The notes beneath the pieces were generated by a model. That model was not told the DNA's origin. It ran no database searches and saw nothing but the letters and a program-made list of their open reading frames with translations. Position numbers and translations under genes: made by a program. From Novipirellula aureliae (GTDB lineage: Bacteria; Planctomycetota; Planctomycetia; Pirellulales; Pirellulaceae), in contig NZ_SJPY01000011.1 in assembly GCF_007860185.1 (NCBI RefSeq), positions 57,094 through 121,093 of the forward strand: 64,000 nt of DNA, in the 5' to 3' direction. Shown here piece by piece: positions 1 through 9,600 of the stretch (positions within the stretch are counted from its first letter, which is position 1; every line of letters begins with the position of its first letter).

Positions 1-1206
1 TCGCGAAGCTCGTGTGCCGAGCGCTCCCCATAGTCCATACGGACTTTGCGAGCCAGCAGCGGTCGGGCTATCCGTACCCTCGGCAAGAGCATCGCAATAA
101 ACACATGGAATCTTCGGATCGCCTGCTTCGATCGAATCGGAAATAAAACGCACGGCTCCATCCGCCATCAAAACGTGCACACCTCCCTGATGGCGACTAC
201 TTGGTGGGGCGACCCCATAGGTGTGCGAGTTCCCAACCAAGCAAACCTCAGCATTGGGAGCTAGAATCGTATTCATGATCGATTGTAGCGTGTGATAGTC
301 GGCCCAACGGAACCCGCGTTGGGAAACGGCGCCATAGACGTTCGCTGAATCGTTCCAAAACTGAGGTCTCGCTGGATCGATCAACCCAAGTTCGGAACAG
401 CGATGAGGATTGTCTGCGACGCCAAGAAAACCACCCTTCGTATTGGTGAATCCGACGCTGCGAATATCGCGGTCACCGAGTCCTGTGGCGATCTCGCCAA
501 TCGCGATCGTATTTGATAGTCCGTCGGTGACGTCGCGAAACCGCAGTGCTTGACGTGTTACGAACATACCACGAAGGCCACAGCGTGCGCGTTGCATCGC
601 TTGCGAGTCCGACTGATACCGCCATCGATTGATTGAATTGTCCCAAACGGTGACTCCATCTTCTGCATCATAGAAACCATCGCCGAAACAGGCTGCGTAG
701 TTGGTTCGGCCGAGTGCAGGGACGCCGACACCTGGATCACTGGGGCATCGAAACGTCGGGATCTCGGTTGCCCAGGGGGGATAGTTTCCATTGTTAGGAC
801 GCGACCCGAAGGCAGGCCATCGATCGCCGTCGGCCTCGACCAAGGGATTGCTGACTTGATCCCAGATAGCTTGCTGTTCCACGAATGGCAGCAGCCCCAC
901 CAAATACCCGAGTTCGAGTCGAGTGAAACCGGTTCCATCGTTCTTCGAGGCAAGCGTCGTGTCGTTTTCAAATTCGTTGGTCGGTCCCGTCCCATGCATA
1001 GGTAAACGATCGAAAGCGGCATGATAATTGTGTAGCCCCAATCCAATCTGTTTGACATTGTTGCTACAACTCATCCGCCGAGCTGCTTCGCGTGCCGATT
1101 GAACTGCGGGAAGTAACAACCCGACTAAGACACCGATGATGGCAATGACGACCAAAAGTTCAACGAGGGTAAAGGCTCTTCGTTTGCGATAGCGAAGCCT
1201 ACTCAT
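1..1206 (-). CDS. DUF1559 pseudopilin-like protein (3' end outside window)
   Basis: The minus-strand frame is open from an ATG at 1206 to the window edge. The protein starts MSRLRYRKRRAFTLVELLVV, a type IV prepilin-like N-terminus (basic n-region, FTLVE cleavage/methylation motif, one hydrophobic helix). The conserved planctomycete DUF1559 continuation AREAARRMSCSNN follows, and near the window edge the typical C-terminal stretch SPYGLWGALGTRAS is readable, so only the last few codons are missing. Family knowledge: these pseudopilins are very numerous in planctomycetes and are thought to be envelope or pilus-like structural proteins, with no proven substrate. The start overlaps the stop of the upstream small lipoprotein (ATGA), which implies translational coupling. 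The family assignment is secure; the function is not. Confidence 0.93.
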   Translation of the reverse strand, partial: MSRLRYRKRRAFTLVELLVVIAIIGVLVGLLLPAVQSAREAARRMSCSNNVKQIGLGLHNYHAAFDRLPMHGTGPTNEFENDTTLASKNDGTGFTRLELGYLVGLLPFVEQQAIWDQVSNPLVEADGDRWPAFGSRPNNGNYPPWATEIPTFRCPSDPGVGVPALGRTNYAACFGDGFYDAEDGVTVWDNSINRWRYQSDSQAMQRARCGLRGMFVTRQALRFRDVTDGLSNTIAIGEIATGLGDRDIRSVGFTNTKGGFLGVADNPHRCSELGLIDPARPQFWNDSANVYGAVSQRGFRWADYHTLQSIMNTILAPNAEVCLVGNSHTYGVAPPSSRHQGGVHVLMADGAVRFISDSIEAGDPKIPCVYCDALAEGTDSPTAAGSQSPYGLWGALGTRASR

Positions 1207-1400
1207 GGTGATTCCTCCTCCACTTCTTCCGCTGCGACTTGAGCCATGATTTCGTCGAAGGTGTACTCGTCGGTCTCTTCGACGACCTCAGCCGCTGGTT
1301 CACTGCACCCGGCTATCCAAAGGGCACTAAACACAGACATAGGGAGTAAAAACGACAAAGCAATACGATGCGTCATTTTGTTTTGGTAAGAGGCTTTCAC
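1203..1400 (-). CDS. Small lipoprotein coupled to DUF1559 gene
   Basis: A 65-residue protein with a basic start, a hydrophobic stretch and a lipobox ending in IAGC, so it is probably lipidated on the cysteine near residue 32. The mature part is very acidic (runs of E, D and V) with no recognisable domain. The start used is GTG at 1400, preceded by AGGTGA at a good distance; an internal ATG at 1376 is the alternative and also keeps the signal. The stop shares bases with the ATG of the DUF1559 gene. Small lipoproteins next to DUF1559 genes are common in planctomycetes, and an envelope role with that protein is an inference. Confidence 0.75.
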   Translation of the reverse strand: MKASYQNKMTHRIALSFLLPMSVFSALWIAGCSEPAAEVVEETDEYTFDEIMAQVAAEEVEEESP

Positions 1401-1601
1401 TTGTATTCACCTAATGATAGAAAAGTAGTCGCCTTTCGTTGTTGTACCGACAAACCACTCAAACACAAAATATTTTCGGTAGTTTTTCCGGAAAATCGAT
1501 GACTTTGCGTTACCCACCTTTACGAACACGTGGGTTTGCTAAAATAGGCGATTGGCAATTCGCCTCCGCTGTCGCTCCCAATCCAACACTGAGAAGCACG
1601 A

Positions 1602-3308
1602 ATGCGTTTAGGACAAAACACGATCATGCCTAGGCTACAGGTTCTATTCCCCATCATTCTCTGCGTTATTGGTGTGCTGGGGTGCTCCTCGAGCGATTCG
1701 ACGGACTCGGCTGCTCTCGAGACCCGACCGACGCAGGCCTCCGGCACTCAAAGCGAGCTTCCGCCAAAGCCTGAGATTCCGCAGGACACCTGGACAACAA
1801 CACCGGCGCAGCAGCAACCTGCTGTCGAAGAATTGCCGCCGCTTGTCAAATCGATCGATCGGCAAAACGAGCCGAAGCAAACAGGTGACCTCCGTCGAGC
1901 GGATTCCCCGGTCAACGTCTCGGTGGATAACGATCTGACGGAAGCAGCAAAACGGCTTCAGCTTCGAGCCGATTTAACGCCTGATGAATTGCAAGTCTTT
2001 CTTGCCGGTGCCGATAAAGACATGCAGATGATCGCGAGTGGTCGAACAGCAATCACCGATCAGCAGAAAGCTCTCGCTGAAATGAAGCGAATCGTCAGAT
2101 TGAAGTTGGAGGCGTCTCGCCGGCTCAGCGAACATGCTGACGCGAGCGACCAAGCCAAACAGGAAGCCGCTCGAGGCGAGTTGCAATCCCTTTCCCACTT
2201 AGCCGCTCTCGGCGATGTCAAAGCAGCGGTCGAACTTGAAGCATTGGCCAAATCCAACCTCGACTCGAATGATCCAAACCTCGTTTTCGATAGCCGATTG
2301 GTATTGATCGGTTTCGCCATCGAATCCCTTCAAAATGGCAAACAGGATGCACCTCAACAAATTGTTCAGTTGATTGAAAGTCTTGGCAAGGCAGCGAGTG
2401 ACTCCGAAGATGCAAACCAATCGCCAGGGATTGCTGCATTGATGGTGATGGGGCAAGCTCGGCAGATGTTGGTTCAGTACAACCAAGTAGATGAAGCCGC
2501 GATCGTGCGGCAAACCATTTTGGATCGATTCGCCAATGCCGCGGATCCACAAATTGCGAAAATGGCTGCCCAGATGGCGGGCACGAGTGAATACGACAAC
2601 ATCGATGTCATGCTGCAGAAATCGATCGATGGCGAGACCATTGCCGTTGATGATTGGGTCACTGCGATGCAAGCCTTGATCCGTGAATCACCCGATTTGC
2701 AGACGGTTCAGTATCTGGCAGGTGCAGCGTTGCAATTCGAAGGACTCGAGCAATTGGAACTTGCCGAGGCGACGTACGAACAATTGGCCGACAGTTTTTC
2801 TGATCCCATTCCTGCGACCGGCAAAGAGACTCAGCTAGCGATCCAGGCTCGACAAAACCGGAAAAACGCGATCGGAAAGACATTCGATCCCGATCTTGAC
2901 ACGCTGACCGGAACCCCCATTGCTATCGCTGACTATCGCGGCCAAATCGTCTTGATGCCGTTTTGGGCGATGACATTTCCGGAATCCTTGCAACTGGTTC
3001 CTGCCCTCGAAGAGATCGCGAACCAGTCTTCCGGAAAAATCGCCATCATTGGAATGAACTTAGATCCAAAGGACGCTCCGGTATTGGAATTCATCAAGCA
3101 GCACGAAATGCCGTTCCCGAGCTACCGATCGGAAACATCGGATTCAGAACAGGTGGCCAACGAGGTCGCAGCGCGATTCGGCATGGTGTCTGCCCCCTTT
3201 GTCGTCATCATCGATCAGCAAGGTAAAGTGACATCGATCGCCTACACCCGATCTCAAGTGGAAAAGGCGATCGAGCAGTTGTTACGCCGTTCATCGCCCC
3301 GCGATTAA
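1602..3308 (+). CDS. Lipoprotein with C-terminal thioredoxin-like (TlpA/AhpC) domain
   Basis: A 568-residue protein whose N-terminus has a hydrophobic helix and lipobox (GVLGC), followed by a Ser/Thr/Pro/Gln-rich linker. Residues about 110-420 are helical and repeat-like, without a recognised family. Residues about 430-560 show a thioredoxin/redoxin fold of the TlpA type: a strand ending IVLMPFWA, an IIGMNLD segment and the cis-proline loop VSAPFVVIID. Where TlpA proteins have the WCxxC active site, this one has FWAMTFPES, so both redox cysteines are absent. It is probably a non-catalytic binding or scaffold protein in the periplasm. Start 1602 (ATG) is used; ATG 1626 would give a shorter n-region and is equally possible. 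It converges on the GH29 gene with a 73-base gap. Confidence 0.85.
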   Translation: MRLGQNTIMPRLQVLFPIILCVIGVLGCSSSDSTDSAALETRPTQASGTQSELPPKPEIPQDTWTTTPAQQQPAVEELPPLVKSIDRQNEPKQTGDLRRADSPVNVSVDNDLTEAAKRLQLRADLTPDELQVFLAGADKDMQMIASGRTAITDQQKALAEMKRIVRLKLEASRRLSEHADASDQAKQEAARGELQSLSHLAALGDVKAAVELEALAKSNLDSNDPNLVFDSRLVLIGFAIESLQNGKQDAPQQIVQLIESLGKAASDSEDANQSPGIAALMVMGQARQMLVQYNQVDEAAIVRQTILDRFANAADPQIAKMAAQMAGTSEYDNIDVMLQKSIDGETIAVDDWVTAMQALIRESPDLQTVQYLAGAALQFEGLEQLELAEATYEQLADSFSDPIPATGKETQLAIQARQNRKNAIGKTFDPDLDTLTGTPIAIADYRGQIVLMPFWAMTFPESLQLVPALEEIANQSSGKIAIIGMNLDPKDAPVLEFIKQHEMPFPSYRSETSDSEQVANEVAARFGMVSAPFVVIIDQQGKVTSIAYTRSQVEKAIEQLLRRSSPRD

Positions 3309-3381
3309 ACGTGGGATGTACTTGCCTCGGACTTCGCTTGGTTGTCTCGCCGCATCATGCTATTTCGCAGCCTGTTTCTCG

Positions 3382-5217
3382 CTACGGTGTGGACGCGACT
3401 GGTTTCAGGGTAATCGTTGCGAGTTTGAGGATGCTTGCTTCGTCGATCGTCGCGCACCGCAGGGTCAGCGTGATTGGGCCGGACGGAAGTTCGATGGAAC
3501 CAGCGTCGAGAGTTTTCCAGACTTCGCCGCCTCCGGTTGACTTGACTTCAAACGACCGCTGGGCCTCCCCAGCGGACAAGGCAAACGTGGCGTTGTCCTT
3601 GATCTTGTCGGCAGCCACTTCGATTTGGACCGCATAGCTTTGCGATTTTTCGACCTGCAATGGGAATTGTGCCTCGGCGTTTGCTTTCCATGAATCGATG
3701 CATGACCGCCGGTGCATTTCATGGTCGTGGTATATTGCGTCCTTGACGGTCGCGTCGGCGGGCTCCAAATCAAAGGAGCCATCGGTTGCGGCGTGGACGC
3801 GGTACGGAGCGACGCTGGGAACCTGATCAAAGTCAATCGCGATCACCGTGGCTGCGTCGTGAACCGGTTGCGTCGGTAGACCTTCAAGGACCACACCGCC
3901 GCGTGCTTTCGACATCCTCAGCGTCTCGGCCGCCTTTCCGCCCATGACAGATCCATGAGTCGGTATCGTTTGCAGACCCGGCACCAGCAGTTCACCATTG
4001 GCTGGCCAGTCAAACACGTGCAGATACAGGCGATGGCCGCCGTCGCCAATCTCCTTTGCGGTAGCGCGTCCCCAGGGTAGACGGGAAAACGGGCCCGCTT
4101 GCGTGCCGTAGATCGCGTCTCCATTGATTTGCATCCACTCGCCAATATCGCTGAACCGCTCCACTGTCTTCGGATCGATCGATCCGTCGGGTAGGGGGCC
4201 GATGTTGAGCAGATAGTTTCCACCTTTGCTGACAGCATCGATGAGTCGATGAATCAGCTCGGTCGAGGTTTTAAATTCAACGGCATGCTTGCTCCAGCCC
4301 CAGGTGATATTCAGGGTGTCGCAAGTTTCCCAATCGATGCCCTCAATTCCGGTTGCTGGAATGTGTTGTTCCGGTGTGGAAAAATCGCCGAACCAGTATT
4401 TCCCGCTATCCTCGCGCTGTTCCTTCGTGTTTTGCCACAAACGGTTGTTGATCAAGATTTGTGGTTGGTTGTTACGAATGAGTTCGACGAGCTGTTTGGC
4501 ACGCCAAACCTCGCCTTGGTACGGTCCTTTGGAGTAGTCCAGCCAAAGGACATCCACATCACCGTATCGGCCATCGGTGATTTCATTCACTTGCGCGTGC
4601 AGGTAATTGGTATAGCGGGAAAGATCACGTCCTTCCATCGTCAAGCCGCTCACATTCATCGCGCCCTTTCCAGCAGGGGCATCGGGATGGTGCCAATCCC
4701 AAAGCGAGTGATAGACACCGACGCGCAAGCCTTCCGCACGGAGCGCCTCGACCACTTCCTTGTGCAGATCGCGACCGGTTACGTCCTTGGCGTCGTACTC
4801 GGTTTGCGTCGAATCGTGCAGGGCGAACCCTTCGTGGTGTTTGTTGGTAAAGACCACGTACTTCGCACCGGCCTGTTTCGCCAGGCTCGCCCATTTCGAC
4901 GCGAAATCGGGTGCGGGTTTGAATTTCGGTAGCATGGTTTCCTGATAGACATCGGCTGACACGTTCGCGTTTCGCTGAATCCATTCCGCGGCTCTCGTGA
5001 ACGTCTTGTCGCCCCACTCGCCTTCGGCAGAGGAATAGAGTCCCCAGTGGACAAACATGCCGAAACGTGCCTCCTTCCACCAAGCCATGCGTTCTTGCTT
5101 GTCGGCTGCCGACTCGGTGTTCAGAATATACTCCTGCCCCTCCGTTTGTGCGTTCACCTGAACGCCGGAGAAACCCATCAACAAACAAAAACCTGCAATC
5201 AAACCCATTCGTTTCAT
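3382..5217 (-). CDS. Alpha-L-fucosidase, GH29, with C-terminal beta-sandwich
   Basis: A 611-residue secreted protein: signal peptide MKRMGLIAGFCLLMGFSG, then a GH29 barrel starting at ARFGMFVHWG (about residue 50). Typical GH29 elements are KYVVFTNKHHEGF (about 119-131) and the nucleophile strand VLWLDYSKG with Asp227. SKGGNYLLNIGP marks the end of the barrel. The C-terminal ~200 residues form beta-rich domains that may bind carbohydrate. GH29 enzymes are retaining exo-alpha-L-fucosidases. An in-frame ATG at 5310 would add 31 non-signal residues, so 5217, with AGGAA upstream, is preferred. It is the first of six GH29 genes in the window. The exact linkage cleaved cannot be read from sequence. 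Confidence 0.9.
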   Translation of the reverse strand: MKRMGLIAGFCLLMGFSGVQVNAQTEGQEYILNTESAADKQERMAWWKEARFGMFVHWGLYSSAEGEWGDKTFTRAAEWIQRNANVSADVYQETMLPKFKPAPDFASKWASLAKQAGAKYVVFTNKHHEGFALHDSTQTEYDAKDVTGRDLHKEVVEALRAEGLRVGVYHSLWDWHHPDAPAGKGAMNVSGLTMEGRDLSRYTNYLHAQVNEITDGRYGDVDVLWLDYSKGPYQGEVWRAKQLVELIRNNQPQILINNRLWQNTKEQREDSGKYWFGDFSTPEQHIPATGIEGIDWETCDTLNITWGWSKHAVEFKTSTELIHRLIDAVSKGGNYLLNIGPLPDGSIDPKTVERFSDIGEWMQINGDAIYGTQAGPFSRLPWGRATAKEIGDGGHRLYLHVFDWPANGELLVPGLQTIPTHGSVMGGKAAETLRMSKARGGVVLEGLPTQPVHDAATVIAIDFDQVPSVAPYRVHAATDGSFDLEPADATVKDAIYHDHEMHRRSCIDSWKANAEAQFPLQVEKSQSYAVQIEVAADKIKDNATFALSAGEAQRSFEVKSTGGGEVWKTLDAGSIELPSGPITLTLRCATIDEASILKLATITLKPVASTP

Positions 5218-5329
5218 TCGATTATTCCTGGAAATTAGGGATGCTTCTTGGTAAACGCCACCGCCGATTGTTGCCAAATATTTGAAAAGACTCAAAGTTG
5301 TCTCACTCATGTTAGCATAGAGGTCAACG

Positions 5330-5546
5330 GACTTCTTCGTGCCGGCAATTATCTGCGGTCCTCCGCAGATGGAAGGTGGTCATCGTGTGCCCGCCATGTT
5401 CAAGTGGACGGGAAAGATCCCAGCGAGTTGGGGCGGCGCTGATGGAGGAAGCGGAACGTCTGCGTCGCGAACTCGGTGACGTCAATGTGGAAGGGACCGA
5501 TCAACGGCCCCCTATGTTTGCCCCCTTTGTTCGAATATCCAAATGA
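5330..5546 (+). pseudogene. Sulfatase C-terminal remnant
   Basis: This gap between the GH29 gene and the propeller gene holds pieces of a sulfatase in different frames. One frame reads GGHRVPAMFKWTGKIPASWG (from about 5375 to a stop at 5477), which matches the family's conserved 'EGG.RVP...WPGKIPAG' segment. A shifted frame ending at 5546 reads EEAERLRRELGDVNVEG, resembling the C-terminal tail of some planctomycete sulfatases. There is no start and no active site. The reading is by eye, so the assignment is moderate. It is one of at least three sulfatase relics in this window. Confidence 0.5.
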
Positions 5547-5559
5547 GAGAACTTAGACA

Positions 5560-6537
5560 ATGATGAAGCGAATTTTTACCAACACCCTCCTTACGTGCTC
5601 GCTGTTGACGATGTCATGTGTTGCATCTCAAGCGGAGGAAACCTCTTTCGGCACCGTGAACGTAACCCACAGCGAGCTGACGGGTATCGGCGTTGAAAAT
5701 GGGGTGATGCGGCGTGATCCAAGTGATGTGATCAAGGTCGGCGATCTTTACTACGTTTGGTATTCAAAAGGGAAGATCTCTCCCGGCTACGACGCAACCG
5801 TGTGGTATGCGACTTCGCCTGATGGTCATCAATGGACCGAAAAGGGTATGGCTCTTGCCAAAGGGGAAGCGGGTACATGGGAAGGTGCCAGTGTCTTCAC
5901 GCCGAACATTCTTGTTGCTGAAGGACGCTATTGGTTATTCTACACCGGCACCTCGAGGGAATTTGGAAAGGGATTCAATCCAGACTCGAAAATTGGCATT
6001 GCGGTTGCCGATTCGCCCGATGGTCCGTGGGAGCGTCTGGCCACGAATCCCGCTTTGACAAATAGCGACAACCCCGACGATTTCGACAGCCACCTAACCG
6101 ATGACGCTTGTCTGATTGTTCGTGACGGAAAATATTGGTTCTATTACAAGGGGCGGCAATTGGGAAAGGGGCCCGGACAAACTCAGATGGGATTGGCGAT
6201 TGCAGATCATCCGCAAGGGCCCTATGTGAAACATGAGTCGAATCCGGTCATTCCCGGCAATCATGAAGTGCTGGTGTGGCCGCAGGGCAAGGGCGTCGCA
6301 GCGATGATTGGTACGACGGGGCCGAAGACCATTACCAACACCGTCCAGTATGCAGAGGACGGGGTTCATTTCCATAAGACTCATGATGTGAAAAATGGCC
6401 CCTGGGCAGGCGGTGCCTATCGGCCTGAAGCGTTTACGCAGAGCGGAACTGGAGAGATGCCGCGGTGGGGCGTCGAGATTGGCGGAGCAAGAGGGCAGCT
6501 GCCGTTTATTCGGCGGTTTGACGTCAAGGAGGACTAA
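5560..6537 (+). CDS. GH117/GH43-like five-bladed propeller glycosidase
   Basis: A 325-residue secreted protein with a signal peptide ending about residue 25 (CVASQAEE). The rest is a propeller with blade motifs typical of GH43, GH117 and GH130-like enzymes: RRDPSDVIKVGDLYYVWYS (blade 1, with a candidate catalytic Asp), FTPNILVAEGRYWLFYTG, FDSHLTDDACLIVRDGKYWF and YRPEAF near the end. Family knowledge: GH117 members remove anhydro-L-galactose from agar oligosaccharides, and related propellers act on other algal sugars. The order and spacing of motifs fit GH117-like planctomycete proteins best, but GH43 cannot be excluded. It sits between GH29 and GH116-like genes, which fits an exo-acting role on the same polysaccharide. 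Confidence 0.78.
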   Translation: MMKRIFTNTLLTCSLLTMSCVASQAEETSFGTVNVTHSELTGIGVENGVMRRDPSDVIKVGDLYYVWYSKGKISPGYDATVWYATSPDGHQWTEKGMALAKGEAGTWEGASVFTPNILVAEGRYWLFYTGTSREFGKGFNPDSKIGIAVADSPDGPWERLATNPALTNSDNPDDFDSHLTDDACLIVRDGKYWFYYKGRQLGKGPGQTQMGLAIADHPQGPYVKHESNPVIPGNHEVLVWPQGKGVAAMIGTTGPKTITNTVQYAEDGVHFHKTHDVKNGPWAGGAYRPEAFTQSGTGEMPRWGVEIGGARGQLPFIRRFDVKED

Positions 6538-6566
6538 TCGGCGGTCAGCGTTGAATCTTCGGTAGG

Positions 6567-6620
6567 GGATCTTGTTAACGGTCCTGACGCAATGGGATCT
6601 TGAACAAGATCCACTACCGC
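6567..6620. repeat. Hairpin repeat with GATCTTGTT / AACAAGATC arms
   Basis: An imperfect inverted repeat whose arms read GTAGGGGATCTTGTT and AACAAGATCCACTAC. It lies in the gap between the propeller gene and the GH116-like gene. A shorter related hairpin occurs at 31002-31026 before another GH gene. It could act as an RNA hairpin, or be one of the interspersed palindromes common in this genome. No T-tract follows, so a classical terminator is not supported. Confidence 0.6.
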
Positions 6621-6688
6621 CAAACCTTCTTCCCATTCCTTTCAAATTCCCATTCCTTTCCAACCACTTGAGTTCAGCGAGAAACCGC

Positions 6689-9600
6689 ATGCAATTAAAG
6701 GTCATTAACCATTCGTCCGGTGACTCATCGTGTGGTACCCCCCCGGACATGTCCCGTCGCCGGTTTTTGGTAGCCACCACTGTCTTGACGGCGGGGCTAA
6801 GCGGCAAACCGATACTGGCCGCTGACCAACAAGAGAGCTATTCGGACGCGGTGAAGTCGCATGCTTCTTTGCGAGGCTATTGGCGGTTTGACGGTGATCT
6901 TGTCGATGCGTTTGGCAAGGCACCCGCGACGAGCAACGGCTCGATGTCGTTTGTGGAAGGCGCTGTGGATGGAAAGGCAGTCAGCCTGGTTCCCAAACAG
7001 TCGGTTTCGGTGAAGCAAACCGATCACCTTCGAGGCCGGGCTGCGACGCTGGAGTTATTCTTCAAACTCGCTTCGCCGCCGCGTGGCAAGGAAGACCCGG
7101 TGATTATCGCGCAAACCGATGGGCAACAGGCTCGCTACATTGTCGGCGTCAAGAACGACTTGTCGGCACTGATCTATCGTAACGTCAATGGAGATGTGCT
7201 GACGACGATCAACCTGGCCACCGACCAACCGATTGAAGTGGGACGCTATTATCACTTGGCGATCACCAGTTTTGATCTTGACGTGCGGGCCTATGTGGAT
7301 GGGTATGAATGCAGTCTGGTCGGCGGTGCGTTTGAGTTTACCCGCAGGGGGCCGAACCAATCAACGATGACCTTTGGGGAAACAACGGTCAATGGATGGG
7401 GCTCGGCCGATATCTGTCTCGATGAAGTCGCGTGCTACGCGAGCGGACTGACGGAGGCTGATTTTCAGGAACATTTGAAGGCTGCTCAGTGGGGGCAGCG
7501 TTTGAAAGAGACGGGCGAGGTCGTCGCTCGCGTCGAATCGGAACGCAACGCCCGGCGGGCACGTAAAGAGCATGCCATCCTGAATGATCCGGTGCTGACT
7601 GCTCCGGGCAAGACGCGTGTTTATGAGGGCGAGAACCTCGATGCGATCCGCTTTACTGTCGGCGGGATTGGTGCGGGGGGTATCCAGTTCAACGGCAAGG
7701 CGGAACCCGCCATTTGGCAGATCGCTTGTAACCATTCCGAAGAACGCGTCGCCGACAGTTTCCTGGCCGTTCGAGCACAACCCCTTGGCGGCAAGCCGGT
7801 GGTTCGCGCGTTACAGACCGAGCCGGTCGGGCCGTTTGCAGCAATGCCGTCCTTGAAATTCGAAGGCGAATACCCGCTGGCCAAGTATCGTTTTGAAGAA
7901 CCCTCACTTCCCGTCGAGGTGGAAATGGAGATTTTTAATCCGTTTATCCCGATGGACTTAAAACACTCAGCAATCCCCTGCGCGATTTATACCGCGACGG
8001 TGACCAATCGAAATTCATCCGCTGTGAAGGTCGATATTCTTGCTGCGCAAAAGAATGCACTCGGGTATGCGGAAGGTAATGGAGGACGATTTGGTAGAAA
8101 CCAAAACGAGATCGTGAAGGATGGTGAGGCGACTGTGTTGCACATGACTCGCAAGGAAGTTCCTGGCTCGGACATGGTGCTGATGACCCAAACAGCGGAC
8201 GCTTCGGGGTGTGCGAGTTGGGATTCACTCGAGGAGTTACATGATTCCTTTGCTGCTGACGGCGAATGCGAAGGCCCTGCGACGTCAGCCGTCACCACCG
8301 CAGGGAAGACGGTCAACGGAGCGATCACGGCGCCACTGGAATTGGCGCCGGGCGAAAGCAAGTCGGTAACGTTTGTGCTGACCTGGTATTTCGAAGGCGG
8401 GCGGCATGGTGAAGGAAAAGCTAGAAGAGTCATGGAAGGAGAAGGGGGGGCAGCAGGAGGCAAGTGGAATCGTGCGGGCCAAAACTATACGAATTGGTGG
8501 CCTGACGCTATCGGCGTGGCCGCGTACTTGAGGGAGAACCTCCAGGATTTGACGGCTCGTACCCGCCGTTTTCATGATACGCTCTATGCGTCCAAGGTGC
8601 CGGTTTGGTTGTTGGATCGCATGAGTTCGCAATTGGCGGTCCTGCGCAGCCAGACGTGTTGGTGGGCTGCCGATGGCTACTTCGGTGCTTGGGAAGGTTG
8701 CAATCCAACGAAAGGATGTTGCGGTGGAAACTGTACGCACGTGTGGCACTACGCCCAAGCCCACGCTCGGCTGTTGCCCGAGCTTGGTCGCAAGATGCGT
8801 GAGCAAGATTATTCGATGCAATTGCCGAGCGGGCTGACACCATTTCGACACACCAATCAGAGCGCGGCTGCCGACGGTCACTTCGGCACGATTCTGAATA
8901 CCTATCGCGAGCATCTTTGTAGTGCGGACAATCGTTGGCTTAGGTCACAATGGCCCAAGGTGAAAAAGGCGATCGATTGGGGGATCGAGCATTGGAATCC
9001 TCGCCGTGACGGCTTTCTGCAGACCGTTCAGCACAATACACTTGATGGCGATATGACTGGCTGTTCATCCTGGATTGGTAGCCTGTATCTGTCGTCGCTT
9101 GAAGCGGGAGCGAGGATGGCTGAAATCATGGGGGAGCCAGACACGGCAGCGGAATACCGTCGGATACGAGAGTCTGGGAAGAGACTGCAGAATGGGCGAT
9201 TGTGGAATGGCGAATACTACGTCCAGGAAGTGGGTGAGACCCGTAATCAGGACTACTTGGACGGTTGTCACATCGATCAGATCCTCGGCGAATGGTGGGC
9301 TGACCAAGTTGGCATCGATCGAAATTTCCCCAAAGATCGTACCCGCCAGGCGATGGAGTCGCTATTGAAATACAACTTCTTAGCGGACTTTTATGGCCAA
9401 TCGCTCAAGCCGCGTCAGTATTGTGAAATCGACGATGGCGGCATGAAAATGATCACTTGGCCAAAGGGACCGCAGCCGATTCCCGGCATGAAATATGGCG
9501 ACGAGGTGATGACCGGTTTTGAATACAGCGCCGCGGTTTCCTTGATTCAAAACGGTCTGTTGCGTGAGGGGCTGATGGTTCTAAAGGTCATTTCGGATCG

